Assembly: GCA_965248175.1 (NCBI GenBank)
Contig: OZ252093.1
Span: 1,984,001 to 2,048,000, forward strand
DNA from: VXPQ01 sp965248175
Lineage (GTDB): Bacteria > Bacteroidota > Rhodothermia > Rhodothermales > VXPQ01
Direction of reading: 5' to 3'
Length of the DNA: 64,000 bases
The notes under the pieces are model-generated. The model worked only from the letters and a program-made list of their open reading frames with translations. It had not been told where the DNA came from and did not search any database. Shown one piece after another: positions 6,761 to 15,197 of the stretch (its first letter is position 1; each line of letters opens with the position of its first letter). A program made the translations under genes and the position numbers.

Positions 6761-8347
6761 TTACGTATTAGGGAGCATGATCCGTAGCCCGTTGGGGTCA
6801 CCGAACGGGACGTCGGCTTCGGAACTGATTTCTTGAAGAAGTTTCTTTTTGGATCCGTTGCTTAGGTTGGTATTTAGCCACCAGCCGCCTGGAATTTCGA
6901 CAGCAGCCTTGGCGGCTGCAGGGGTGAGAGACAACGCGTCGCGGCTGGGGGCGACGTGATTTACCTTTCGCCCTCTCAACTTGTAGTATAGCCGCTGCAG
7001 TAGACCGGGATCACGTTGTGCGAGTGTTGTGATGATGTGGACGTAGGCTTCCTTTGCATTTTTTGAGACCTGTTGTTTACCGAACAAGTGGTAGTAAATG
7101 GGACCTCTCGTACGAGATTTTGCTGTACCTGCCGGAATTGGTTCAGGCGCAACATAGGATGCCTGATCAGGTTTTGGCTTTGTTGCCGGCTGTTTGGCTA
7201 TGGACGGAGTTGGGCCGGGCGACGAGAAACAATCTTTGAGAAATTGATCCACATCTGTTTCAAGGGGCGTGTGCCCACAGCGCATGTGGGTCGCTCTGGA
7301 TAAGATATTGGCGATTTGTCGTTTTGGGTCCTCGTTCAGCAGATAATGCCATGCTTCAGGAAGTTCCTTTTTTGCTTTTCTCTGTTTTATGAGCTGTTCG
7401 AGGTTCTGGCGAGCGTGTTGGTTAGCTTCCCCGGAAGCGGTTTTTTCTCGTGATAGGTAGTGGTCGAGTCCCTGGGCCACATCGGTGGGGTTATCCTCTC
7501 GCAGATCAAGGGTGCATACGCAGCGGTCGTCGTGCCCATACGTGTAGTAGATGTTCCATTTTGCGCCATTTGCAATGAGGGCGATCGGAGTACCTACTTG
7601 GAAGAGGTCTATGAACAGTTGCTCGTTACTATTTGTATGTTGAGTTTTCTTGATCTCGATAATGCAGCTTGGTTTGTTCTTCTCGATACAAAGGGCAATG
7701 TCGACTCGTCGAGTCGTACTGCCGGGGTTTAGGAGGAATCCGTAGCGCACCTCGGAGGGGTTAGAAGTCTCCCATCCCAGTTTTCTCAAAATCGGTTCCA
7801 CGATCTGACTGCGCACCGAATCCTCATTCGGGTACGCGTCCCGGGCGAGGCTCGCGCGAATACGTTCGACCGTCTCGATCAAAGACCCGTCCGTCTTGGG
7901 TTTTTCGTTGCTGTCAGTGAGCCACAGCAACTCTTTCCTCATGCCATCGATTTCGTCGGCCTGCTGCGTTGCCGAGACGGCTGTGAGCAACCGGGACGCC
8001 GAATCAAGCACCCGATCTGTATCTTTGTTGGAAAATTCTGCCTGGTGTGCCCATTTGTTACGCCAGGAACGAAGTTCCGATACCAAACTGCGCTCAATGT
8101 GCGCAAGCGTTGCGCGGAACACTGTATTCCACACGACCGGAACCGCCATCAGTTTCAGGAGCGCGGCGATGTCCCATTCGCCGACGGGTTTATCCGCCAG
8201 ATTCGGGTCGTTCGACGAACGGATAAAGGTTTCTTGAGGGACCGCTTTGCCTTTTTTGCTCTGGAGTTCGCGCTCTATGTAGGGGCCGAGTCCCTGACGC
8301 AGCAGTTCAAGTGCCTTGTCGACCCGTTCGCGGTTATTCAGTGCCAT
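6761..8347 (-). CDS. Large HEPN (Swt1-like) protein fused to an HsdR_N-like nuclease domain
   Basis: A 528-residue protein. Residues 1-145 resemble the Swt1-type HEPN domain (A-L-N-N-R-E-R-V-x-K-A-L-E-L-L) and contain an intact Rx4H motif, R-N-K-W-A-H at 96-101, the catalytic signature of HEPN ribonucleases. Residues about 155-310 resemble the type I restriction HsdR N-terminal endonuclease domain: I-V-E-P-I-L-R-K-L-G-W, then D216 and I-I-E-I-K-K (E231, K233), and later L-I-A-N-G-x-x-W. The C-terminal 110 residues form a separate unassigned domain. It has neither helicase nor methylase parts, so it is not a complete restriction enzyme. It starts 15 bases after the small HEPN gene and is the last gene of that operon. 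A defence or abortive-infection role is inferred from architecture and neighbours. Confidence 0.75.
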   Translation of the reverse strand: MALNNRERVDKALELLRQGLGPYIERELQSKKGKAVPQETFIRSSNDPNLADKPVGEWDIAALLKLMAVPVVWNTVFRATLAHIERSLVSELRSWRNKWAHQAEFSNKDTDRVLDSASRLLTAVSATQQADEIDGMRKELLWLTDSNEKPKTDGSLIETVERIRASLARDAYPNEDSVRSQIVEPILRKLGWETSNPSEVRYGFLLNPGSTTRRVDIALCIEKNKPSCIIEIKKTQHTNSNEQLFIDLFQVGTPIALIANGAKWNIYYTYGHDDRCVCTLDLREDNPTDVAQGLDHYLSREKTASGEANQHARQNLEQLIKQRKAKKELPEAWHYLLNEDPKRQIANILSRATHMRCGHTPLETDVDQFLKDCFSSPGPTPSIAKQPATKPKPDQASYVAPEPIPAGTAKSRTRGPIYYHLFGKQQVSKNAKEAYVHIITTLAQRDPGLLQRLYYKLRGRKVNHVAPSRDALSLTPAAAKAAVEIPGGWWLNTNLSNGSKKKLLQEISSEADVPFGDPNGLRIMLPNT

Positions 8348-8362
8348 AGATACGTCTTTTTC

Positions 8363-8773
8363 TTATGTAGCGTTTATACGCTGTTTGAATTCGGCCGCTA
8401 TGGAGTCATAAACACCGCGTGCTTGTAATACTGCCTGTTCAGCGTCCATTGCTGTTGGCTCTTCCCAGTCACCTGGATACCGTGCCTCAACAGCCCACTC
8501 CGTCAATTGAGCCAGGTCACTGTGCTCACGACGCACCGGCCAAGTGCTCGGAAGAAGGTTGCGCAGTGCGTCCAGGTCGTGCCGAAACGGGAAATCCATT
8601 TCTTCAAGAACCAGTGCTGCCTTCAGCGCCTTTTCGGCAGCTTGCTGGGCAAGGAAGCAGATGTGACGAGGTGCCGCCTCATTCGACGCCAGCAAGTTCT
8701 GCGCAACTTTGAGATCTTCCGTTGCAAAGCGAAGCCAGCGGTTTGCTTCGCTAACGAGTTCAGGGGCGCTCAT
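8363..8773 (-). CDS. HEPN-domain protein (partner of MNT nucleotidyltransferase)
   Basis: About 136 residues and all helical in character. It follows the PF05168-type HEPN pattern: A-x-x-D-L-x-x-A-x-x-L, then C-F-L-A-Q-Q-A-A-E-K-A-L-K-A-A-L, F-x-x-x-H-D-L-x-x-L, and a C-terminal E-A-R-Y-P-G segment. The start at 8773 (M-S-A-P-E-L) overlaps the end of the MNT gene by 14 bases, which indicates translational coupling. Upstream in-frame starts overlap further and do not match the family. HEPN/MNT pairs are known as toxin-antitoxin modules, but this HEPN has no clear Rx4-6H ribonuclease motif. It could instead be a substrate-binding partner of the nucleotidyltransferase. Confidence 0.8.
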   Translation of the reverse strand: MSAPELVSEANRWLRFATEDLKVAQNLLASNEAAPRHICFLAQQAAEKALKAALVLEEMDFPFRHDLDALRNLLPSTWPVRREHSDLAQLTEWAVEARYPGDWEEPTAMDAEQAVLQARGVYDSIAAEFKQRINAT

Positions 8774-9086
8774 AGATAATTTTCCCTTCGCGAAGCGCCG
8801 AGCGTAACACGGTTCCCACAAGGTGGCCGCGCCGAGCGATTTCCTCGGGAGTCGCTACCACTATGTCCTTGCAGACCGGAAGATCTCCCAGAACCCGACG
8901 GATATTGATTGCTGCGTCCCGCTTGTCAGAGACATTCGGCAGAATTACGAGTAAATCCACGTCACTCCATTCGCTTGCCGTACCCCGTGCATGGGATCCG
9001 AACAAAACGACTTGCGAAGGCTGGAACCTTCCCACGATGCGATCCACCATGGTCGATATGAATCCTTCCGAGGCCGCGACCTTCAT
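8760..9086 (-). CDS. MNT-type nucleotidyltransferase
   Basis: A minimal nucleotidyltransferase of about 108 residues. It carries the family signature G-S-H-A-R-G followed by S-D-V-D-L-L-V, the G-S-x10-D-x-D metal-binding pattern of polymerase-beta-like enzymes. In characterised MNT/HEPN systems the MNT protein acts as antitoxin, in some cases by nucleotidylating the HEPN toxin. The ATG at 9086 is chosen. A GTG at 9152 would add 22 weakly conserved residues, and a later ATG near 9047 is also possible. It is the first gene of a three-gene minus-strand operon with the HEPN and HEPN/nuclease genes. Confidence 0.8.
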   Translation of the reverse strand: MKVAASEGFISTMVDRIVGRFQPSQVVLFGSHARGTASEWSDVDLLVILPNVSDKRDAAINIRRVLGDLPVCKDIVVATPEEIARRGHLVGTVLRSALREGKIIYERP

Positions 9087-9173
9087 ATTCTTACTTGCTT
9101 TATCAAGAATCTCCGATACAGCGACTCCAGCGGCCGCTGTCCCTATACACACTCGCTGACGGTGATCCGTTAT

Positions 9174-9210
9174 GTGAACGTTACACGAAGATATTTACGT
9201 ATTTGTTCAC
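9174..9210. promoter_or_regulatory. Inverted repeat GTGAAC...GTTCAC upstream of the MNT operon
   Basis: Perfect 6-bp arms (9174-9179 and 9205-9210) are separated by 25 bases of AT-rich sequence. They lie just upstream of the first gene of the MNT/HEPN operon and ahead of an AT-rich segment near 9260-9290. The position fits an operator for toxin-antitoxin autoregulation. The arms are short, so chance is possible. Confidence 0.3.
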
Positions 9211-9357
9211 TTCCTAAACACGCCCTCATGAATTTCTATCCCATTGCACTTCATCTCCAGATCCGGGTTCACGTTGTAAATATATAAATCCTTACTAACT
9301 CCCGTTCTCCGAGATGAACAATATCCGGCTATTCCTTCAAGTGCCTTGTTCCCAATA

Positions 9358-9378
9358 GCTTACGCCCGGAGCATAAGC
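9358..9378 (-). terminator. Hairpin after the polysaccharide deacetylase-like gene
   Basis: 8-bp arms GCTTACGC and GCATAAGC with one mismatch enclose a 5-base CCGGA loop, 35 bases past the stop codon at 9413 on the minus strand. There is no T-tract after it, so it is at best a weak terminator or an mRNA-end stabiliser. Confidence 0.35.
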
Positions 9379-9412
9379 GAATAGCTCGCGCCCCTCTTCC
9401 ACACAGGCCGCA

Positions 9413-10876
9413 TTATTCCCACGCCCCCAGCGCTTGGGCGAGCCCCATGATGCAAGCCTGTTCCCGTTTCGCTTCGTCCAGCGCCGCGAGAAAGTGCCTC
9501 TCCCATCCCGGAAAGTCTATTTCGTCCCCCAGGACGGGGTGCCACAGCCCCACGAACGCGCCCCCATACCGGCGGCAAGTCTTCATCAGGCTGGATGTCG
9601 CCCGGATGGCCTCTTCGGGATCGAGTCCGCGATGCCCGAACAGCGTAGAATCCATGACGGTGAGCGGCATCTCCCACACGTCCAGAGGATGATCTTCGGC
9701 GAGATCGTATAACTGAAACGGCAGACACGTGCCGCGCCGGAACCCCTCGTGCTCGGCAAATCCCAACGTGCTGTCTATGCGGAAACCATGCGCCGCCTGA
9801 AGCCGGGGCGTTGTCACCGGATCGAACCGGAGATAATGTTGCCGAACCGATATGGGAGGGGGCGTGCCCACCCGTTCCAACGCCTGTTCCAGCCGTTTCT
9901 TTTCGAGCCCGAAACGATCCGGTTCGTCGATAGAGCGGTACGCAGGGTGCAAGCCGATCTCGAAATCTCCTTGCGAAATCCGGGCCATCCAGTTTTTCAG
10001 GAAAGGCGAACCGAGGCGATACCTTGTGTCACGCGGGTGACCGGCGCCTGCTTTTACGAAGAACGTAGCGGTTCCGCCACGCGAGGCAACCTCGCACGGA
10101 ATTTCCCGGATCGAACGCCGGAACGGATCCCCTGCAAGCATCTGGCGGCCTACGCGCCCGAGACGCCCGCAGCGTTCCCGGAAGGATACCCCTCGGTGGT
10201 TTTGCAAGAAATACTGCATTCCTTCGCGATACAGGATGCCGGGACGCCATTTACTCCCGTAATCCACGTCGTGGGTAGAACAAAACGCCCAATCGTGGCC
10301 TGCCCACCGGCGAGGCGAGATCGGCACGCCGCCAGCCTGTAGCCGTTCGGCCAACCATACACGATACGCATCCACCACGGGAAAGCAGGCCGTGTCGAAT
10401 TGTGCCGCCAGCGAGTCCTCAAATGTAACGCGCCCGTGCTGATCCCGTCTCGCTACCGCCCGCTCCTGCCAACCGCTCAGCCATAGAAACGTGGAAGCGA
10501 CCATATCCGGACGCCCGTTTTCGTCGGCAAAGCAAACCGGGATGGGTTGCCCCTCGATCTCGCATGTGGAAGCATGCTGCGGGTCGAAGGGAGACGTTCC
10601 CGCAAGAAAAACGACGGCGCCCGGCGCATGGGTAAGCGGGATCATGCGCGGATCCGGCGGCGTAGCCGCATGCCGGCCGTAGTACAACACCGGAGCATCG
10701 GCTGGCGCCGCATCGGAAAGGGCGCCGGGTTCGACCCAACGAGGCTCCAGTCCGAGAGGCATTAGCAGCGTCCGCAGGGCGTATTTCGCCCGGGACGCAA
10801 AGTCGGGCGCCACGTCGACGCAACAGGCGATATAGGTACCGCGTGAAACGATCACATCCGTTCGAAAGGATGACAA
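9413..10876 (-). CDS. Polysaccharide deacetylase-like protein with N-terminal DUF7033-like region
   Basis: A 487-residue protein without an obvious signal peptide. Residues 1-190 resemble the DUF7033 region found before NodB-type domains in Bacteroidota. The catalytic half starts at F-C-S-T-H-D-V-D-Y (about 198-206), where T-H-D-V-D is the metal-binding Asp motif of carbohydrate esterase family 4. Later motifs are T-A-T-F-F-V, F-E-I-G-L-H-P (H in the H-x-x-S/T-like position) and a terminal G-L-W-H-P-V. Such enzymes remove N-acetyl groups from cell-surface or exopolysaccharides. It is transcribed divergently from the HD-domain gene, with start codons about 86 bases apart. The substrate cannot be read from sequence. 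Confidence 0.75.
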   Translation of the reverse strand: MSSFRTDVIVSRGTYIACCVDVAPDFASRAKYALRTLLMPLGLEPRWVEPGALSDAAPADAPVLYYGRHAATPPDPRMIPLTHAPGAVVFLAGTSPFDPQHASTCEIEGQPIPVCFADENGRPDMVASTFLWLSGWQERAVARRDQHGRVTFEDSLAAQFDTACFPVVDAYRVWLAERLQAGGVPISPRRWAGHDWAFCSTHDVDYGSKWRPGILYREGMQYFLQNHRGVSFRERCGRLGRVGRQMLAGDPFRRSIREIPCEVASRGGTATFFVKAGAGHPRDTRYRLGSPFLKNWMARISQGDFEIGLHPAYRSIDEPDRFGLEKKRLEQALERVGTPPPISVRQHYLRFDPVTTPRLQAAHGFRIDSTLGFAEHEGFRRGTCLPFQLYDLAEDHPLDVWEMPLTVMDSTLFGHRGLDPEEAIRATSSLMKTCRRYGGAFVGLWHPVLGDEIDFPGWERHFLAALDEAKREQACIMGLAQALGAWE

Positions 10877-10962
10877 TGTAACAAGGTTGTAACTTGCCCC
10901 GAAGTTCGGAGCAGGCAGATCACCCGGGCGTTCATACCGAAACGCATCATGTCAGACAATCC

Positions 10963-12255
10963 ATGGTAAGTCGATTCAAGATATTCTGCGATCCGGTGCA
11001 CGGGTTCATCTCCGTTCCGAAAAACATTCTCATGAAGTTGATCGGAGCACCGGAGGTACAACGCCTGCGGCGTATCCGCCAACTGGGTATAGGGCACCTC
11101 GTGTTCCCCGGCGCCGAACATACGCGGTTCGGCCACGCGCTCGGCGCCATGGCTCTGATGCAGGACGCCCTTTCGAATCTTGCCGACAAGGGAACGCCTA
11201 TATCGCCCGAAGAATCCATTGCCGCGCAGGCGGCGGCGGTATTGCATGATATCGGGCACGGCCCGTTTTCCCATGTTCTGGAACATACCATTATTGAAGG
11301 TTATCGCCATGAAAACATGAGCCGGGAGCTCATGGTTTCGCTCAACGAACGGTTTGGTGGCGCCCTGGACCTGACGCTGAAGATATTCGACGGTACGTAC
11401 GAGCGTCCTTTTTTTCACCAGCTCGTTTCCAGCCAACTGGATATGGACCGCCTGGATTTCCTTCGGCGCGATTCCTTTTATACGGGCGTCGTCGAAGGGG
11501 ATGTAGGCGTCCAGCGTATCATCAAAACCATGCGGGTGCATCCGCAGGAGGGCGGGCCGGATTCCCGCATCGTTATCGAAGCCAAGGGTATCTACGCCAT
11601 CGAAAACTATATCATCTCGCGGCGGCTCATGTACTGGCAGGTCTATCTGCACAAAACCGTCGTGGCGGGCGACAGGCTCCTGCGCACCGTTTTCGGGCGG
11701 ATGCGCAAACACCTTGCGCGGGATTCGAAAAGCCTTGACGGGCACTGTTCGCCTTCCCTGCTCTTTTTCCTGAGGAATAAGCTGACCCTTGCCGATATAC
11801 GCCGGGAAGATGTCCGCGAGCACTTTTGCCGGATCGACGATGTGGATGTCATGCACTGTATGAAAGCATGTATGCAGCATCCGGATCGCATCCTTGCAGA
11901 TCTCTGCCGCCGGTTTATCGAACGGGATTTTTTTCGTGTTACTTTTCTGTCCGACCTCCTGTCTCCAGAGCAGGTAGAAGCATGGACGGACCGCATCGCG
12001 ACATGGCTCGTGAGCAAGGGGTTGAGCGACGCTGCTTGCGCCGGGGAAGATGCCCATTGCTATCTGATCCAGGACGACACGCGCCACCTTGCCTACGAAC
12101 ACGTGCGGGATTCGGTGCATGTGCTCGATAGAAACGGGGCCGTCCGCGAGCTTTCCCAGACGGTAGAGGCTACAACGGTCGCCTCACTTGGAGGGGTGGT
12201 TGTGAAGCCGTTCGTATGCTACCCGAAGGAAGTGGAACTGGGGATGGGGGAGTAG
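10963..12255 (+). CDS. HD-superfamily phosphohydrolase (SAMHD1/dGTPase-like)
   Basis: About 430 residues. The N-terminal D-P-V-H-G-F-I and R-L-R-R-I-x-Q-L-G motifs typify the COG1078 group. The metal centre is present: H-T-R-F-x-H, then L-H-D-I-G-H-G-P-F-S-H, and D-M-D-R-L-D-F-L-x-R-D. COG1078 members are relatives of SAMHD1 and dGTPases and hydrolyse nucleotides. The precise substrate is not evident. The ATG at 10963 is used because the family begins close to the F-x-D-P-x-H-G motif. The stop is 58 bases from the phosphonate genes, so it could share a transcript with them, but it has no evident functional link. Confidence 0.8.
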   Translation: MVSRFKIFCDPVHGFISVPKNILMKLIGAPEVQRLRRIRQLGIGHLVFPGAEHTRFGHALGAMALMQDALSNLADKGTPISPEESIAAQAAAVLHDIGHGPFSHVLEHTIIEGYRHENMSRELMVSLNERFGGALDLTLKIFDGTYERPFFHQLVSSQLDMDRLDFLRRDSFYTGVVEGDVGVQRIIKTMRVHPQEGGPDSRIVIEAKGIYAIENYIISRRLMYWQVYLHKTVVAGDRLLRTVFGRMRKHLARDSKSLDGHCSPSLLFFLRNKLTLADIRREDVREHFCRIDDVDVMHCMKACMQHPDRILADLCRRFIERDFFRVTFLSDLLSPEQVEAWTDRIATWLVSKGLSDAACAGEDAHCYLIQDDTRHLAYEHVRDSVHVLDRNGAVRELSQTVEATTVASLGGVVVKPFVCYPKEVELGMGE

Positions 12256-12313
12256 TACACTATATGGTGTTCCAATCAGAGTGAAACTCGCTGCAAGCCA
12301 TCCGGAAAACATA

Positions 12314-13699
12314 ATGAAGCAGGATCGTGCCAACCGGGACCTGGACCACCTTGGCTCTGAGGGCGATCTGAATATCTCGCCGCGCCGGGGAATCTGGGTC
12401 GCTGAACACATCGACGAGGAGACACAGGCTCTGCTGGACGAAGACGCCCGGTATTTTCTGCGCCAGTCGCTCTCCACACCTTGCTTGAACGTGCTGCGCG
12501 CGTGTGACGGCATCTATATTGAAGACCACCAGGGCCGCCGCATCATGGATTTCCACGGCAACTGGGTGCATCAGGTTGGCTTCCGCAACCCACGCGTAAT
12601 CGCGGCCATTACAGAGCAGCTGCACACACTACCATTCTGCACACGGCGGTATACGAACGTACCCGCCATCGAACTCGCCAAAAAGCTGGCCGAGCTGGCT
12701 CCCGGTACGCTCAACAAAGTTCTCTTTGCCCCCGGCGGGGCGCTCGCGATGGGCATGGCCTTGAAACTGGCCCGCGTGGCGACAGGGCGCTTCAAAACCA
12801 TCTCAATGTGGGACGCTTTTCACGGCGCCTCGCTCGATACGATCTCCATTGGCGGAGAAGCCCTTTTTCGTCGCGACATCGGCCCGCTGTTGCCAGGCGC
12901 TGAACATGTGCCGCCGCCCGATCCAAGCGCTTGTCCCTTTGGCTGCGAACGTACGTGCAGCCTGAAATGTGCCGAGTATATCGACTACGTCCTTGAAAAA
13001 GAGGGCGATGTGGCAGCGGTGGTCGCCGAGACGGTGCGCAGCACGCCTTACATTCCTCCTCTCGAGTACTGGAAGATCGTGCGAAAAGCCTGTGATCGTC
13101 ATGGCGCCCTGCTGATCCTTGATGAGATTCCGCATGCCCTTGGGCGCACCGGCACCATGTTCACTTGCGAGCACTACGGCATCGTGCCGGACATCCTTGT
13201 CCTTGGAAAGGGGATCGGCGGCGGTATCTTCCCGCTGGCCGCTATGCTTGCCCGCGAAAACCTCGATGTGGCGAAAGACCGTGCCCTCGGGCACTACACA
13301 CACGAGAAGAACCCTGTGGCCTGTGCCGCCGCGTTGGCAGCCATTCATTTCCTGGAAGAAGAAAACATCCTCGCCCACACGCGCACCCTCGGCGCATGGA
13401 CGCTTGATCAGATGCGCGCGATGATGGAGCGCCATCCCCTCATCGGCGATGTACGAGGCCTGGGGCTGATGCTCGGCATGGAACTGGTGAAGGATCGGGC
13501 TACGATGGAGCGTGCGTCCAGGGCTGCCGAGGAGGTCATGTACCGGGCGCTGTCTCGTGGACTCAGTTTCAAGTTGACCATGGGCAACATCATCGTGTTG
13601 GCGCCAGCGCTCACCATTACCCAGGACGAAATGGCCGAGGCTCTGGACATTCTGGACATCTGTATTACAGAAGTGGAAGCCGAGGGAGTTGCCGATTAG
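12314..13699 (+). CDS. pbfA: PbfA-like (R)-1-hydroxy-2-aminoethylphosphonate ammonia-lyase (class-III PLP enzyme)
   Basis: A PLP enzyme of about 461 residues with the fold of class-III aminotransferases. The PLP lysine is K299 in L-G-K-G-I-G-G-G, with the Asp of L-I-L-D-E-I at 270. Annotation as PbfA rather than a transaminase rests on the long N-terminal extension, the D-F-H-G-N-W-V-H-Q-V-G substrate-entry motif, the T-R-R-Y-T-N-V-P segment and the setting beside phnA and phnY. PbfA converts 1-hydroxy-2-aminoethylphosphonate to phosphonoacetaldehyde and ammonia, the substrate of the PhnY encoded two genes downstream. Four evenly spaced cysteines (207, 211, 215, 219) are notable. A GTG at 12281 is an alternative start. 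A true transaminase remains possible. Confidence 0.75.
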   Translation: MKQDRANRDLDHLGSEGDLNISPRRGIWVAEHIDEETQALLDEDARYFLRQSLSTPCLNVLRACDGIYIEDHQGRRIMDFHGNWVHQVGFRNPRVIAAITEQLHTLPFCTRRYTNVPAIELAKKLAELAPGTLNKVLFAPGGALAMGMALKLARVATGRFKTISMWDAFHGASLDTISIGGEALFRRDIGPLLPGAEHVPPPDPSACPFGCERTCSLKCAEYIDYVLEKEGDVAAVVAETVRSTPYIPPLEYWKIVRKACDRHGALLILDEIPHALGRTGTMFTCEHYGIVPDILVLGKGIGGGIFPLAAMLARENLDVAKDRALGHYTHEKNPVACAAALAAIHFLEEENILAHTRTLGAWTLDQMRAMMERHPLIGDVRGLGLMLGMELVKDRATMERASRAAEEVMYRALSRGLSFKLTMGNIIVLAPALTITQDEMAEALDILDICITEVEAEGVAD

Positions 13700-13855
13700 T
13701 TAGATCCTTGGCGAAAATCGGTGGTTTCATTTGATTTCGAAATAATGCATTTTAGAGTTATATTATGTTTCGATTCGCGAGTATTTCATCTTTGCTGTTG
13801 GCGAATGAGTATTTGAACGGATGTGGTCGGAGCCAAGCAACTAATACAAACCGTG
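13700..13855 (+). promoter_or_regulatory. AT-rich gap with possible promoter before phnA
   Basis: The 156 bases between the pbfA-like gene and phnA are much richer in A/T than their surroundings. They contain TATGTTTC (13764-13771), one base off the Bacteroidota -7 consensus TAnnTTTG. No well-placed -33 TTG could be confirmed. A separate promoter for phnA-phnY is plausible. Confidence 0.3.
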
Positions 13856-15145
13856 ATGCCCGAGTGTGTGAATGACCGCGCCTTTGTCACCGCGCCTTTC
13901 ACGGTCAATGGGCGAACGTACCACCCGCCTGACCGTCCCGTGGTGGTCATCTGCATCGACGGATGCGCCGATGACTATCTCAGTATGTCGCTGGCGCACG
14001 GACGCATGAGCAACCTCCAATGGATGCTGGCTAACGGAGGATATCGTGGGCTGGTCCGGGGTGCTCTGCCCTCCTTTACCAACGTTAACAATGTGTCCAT
14101 CGCAACGGGTGTTCCGCCGTCGGTGCATGGAATCAGCGGCAATTTTTTTCTTGATCCGGAGACAGGCAAGGAGGTGATGATGAACTCGCCCACCTATCTT
14201 CGTGCCGAGACGATACTTGCCGCGGCAGCCCAGGCTGGCCGAAAAGTGGCTATGGTGACCGCCAAAGAAAAGCTCCGGGACCTGCTCGCTCACAACCTTG
14301 ACGGTATCGCCTTCTCCGCCGAAAAAGCGAATCAGGCGAAAGAAGAAACGCACGGTATCTCAGGCGTCGAAGACCTGGTAGGGGTGCCCACACCGCCGAT
14401 TTATAGCGCCGATGCGAGCCTGTTCGTGCTCAAAGCCGGTGTGGCGCTCATGGAAAACGGGCTGGCCGACTTCCTTTACCTGTCATTGACCGACTATATG
14501 CAGCACAAGTATGCTCCAAACACTACGGAGTCCCTGGATTTCTATGAAACCCTTGATCACGAATTGGGGCAGTTGCTTGCACGTGGCGCTGTCGTCGGAG
14601 CCACGGCGGATCACGGCATGAACGCGAAGCAGAAGCTCGACGGTAAGCCAAACGTGATCTATCTGGAGGCCCTGCTAACCGAGCAGTTTGGAGAGGACAT
14701 CCGAGTCGTTCCACCCATCACCGACCCCTACGTACGGCATCACGGGGCGCTCGGGGCCTTTGTAGTGGTCCATGTGTTCGATCCGACGCTTATCGATCCC
14801 GTGCTTGATTACGTGAATGAGATCGACGGCATTACGGAGGTGTACGGCAAAGTAACCGCCGCACGAAAGCTCGAATTGCCAGAAGATCGTATCGGTGACC
14901 TGGTGGTACTGTCCGGGCGCGATGTTGTTATCGGGCGTACGCCGGTGCATCACGATATAAGCCTCGTTCAAGACGGACTGCGTTCTCATGGAGGCCGTTA
15001 TGAGGAAATGGTGCCACTGCTGCTCTCGGAGCCACTCAATTCCACCTATGCCCGTTATGCGGCTGCCGATCCACGTAATTTTGATATCTTCGACTTCACG
15101 ATGAACGGGACGCTTGCGTCAACACATGCTAACGAACCAGGATAA
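13856..15145 (+). CDS. phnA: Phosphonoacetate hydrolase
   Basis: PhnA hydrolyses the C-P bond of phosphonoacetate to acetate and phosphate. It is a two-metal enzyme of the alkaline phosphatase superfamily and is cytoplasmic here (no signal peptide). Of about 429 residues, the first metal ligand is the Asp of C-I-D-G-C (35), and the nucleophile is T75 in P-S-F-T-N-V-N-N, matching the family motif S-F-T-N-P-N-N. Other ligands lie in L-T-D-Y-M-Q-H-K-Y (Asp and His), A-T-A-D-H-G-M (Asp-His) and R-S-H-G-G (His). V-P-P-S-V-H-G-I-S-G-N-F is a family signature. The ATG at 13856 gives the usual length; GTG at 13823 is possible. It ends close to phnY, and a longer reading of phnY would overlap it. Confidence 0.93.
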   Translation: MPECVNDRAFVTAPFTVNGRTYHPPDRPVVVICIDGCADDYLSMSLAHGRMSNLQWMLANGGYRGLVRGALPSFTNVNNVSIATGVPPSVHGISGNFFLDPETGKEVMMNSPTYLRAETILAAAAQAGRKVAMVTAKEKLRDLLAHNLDGIAFSAEKANQAKEETHGISGVEDLVGVPTPPIYSADASLFVLKAGVALMENGLADFLYLSLTDYMQHKYAPNTTESLDFYETLDHELGQLLARGAVVGATADHGMNAKQKLDGKPNVIYLEALLTEQFGEDIRVVPPITDPYVRHHGALGAFVVVHVFDPTLIDPVLDYVNEIDGITEVYGKVTAARKLELPEDRIGDLVVLSGRDVVIGRTPVHHDISLVQDGLRSHGGRYEEMVPLLLSEPLNSTYARYAAADPRNFDIFDFTMNGTLASTHANEPG

Positions 15146-15197
15146 CAGACGATTCATGCCCCCTAAGCGTCTTTCATCTATATATGACTCCCGGATC

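Noticed and set aside
6761..8347. Type I restriction enzyme HsdR
   Set aside because: Only the N-terminal nuclease-like domain is present. There is no helicase region and no hsdM or hsdS nearby.
10852..12120. Long minus-strand open frame opposite the HD-domain gene
   Set aside because: It is a high-G+C shadow frame. The plus-strand frame carries clear HD catalytic motifs and the minus frame has none.
13856..15145. Generic nucleotide pyrophosphatase annotation for the alkaline-phosphatase-type gene
   Set aside because: The S-F-T-N-V-N-N nucleophile motif, the lack of a signal peptide and adjacency to phnY indicate phosphonoacetate hydrolase.
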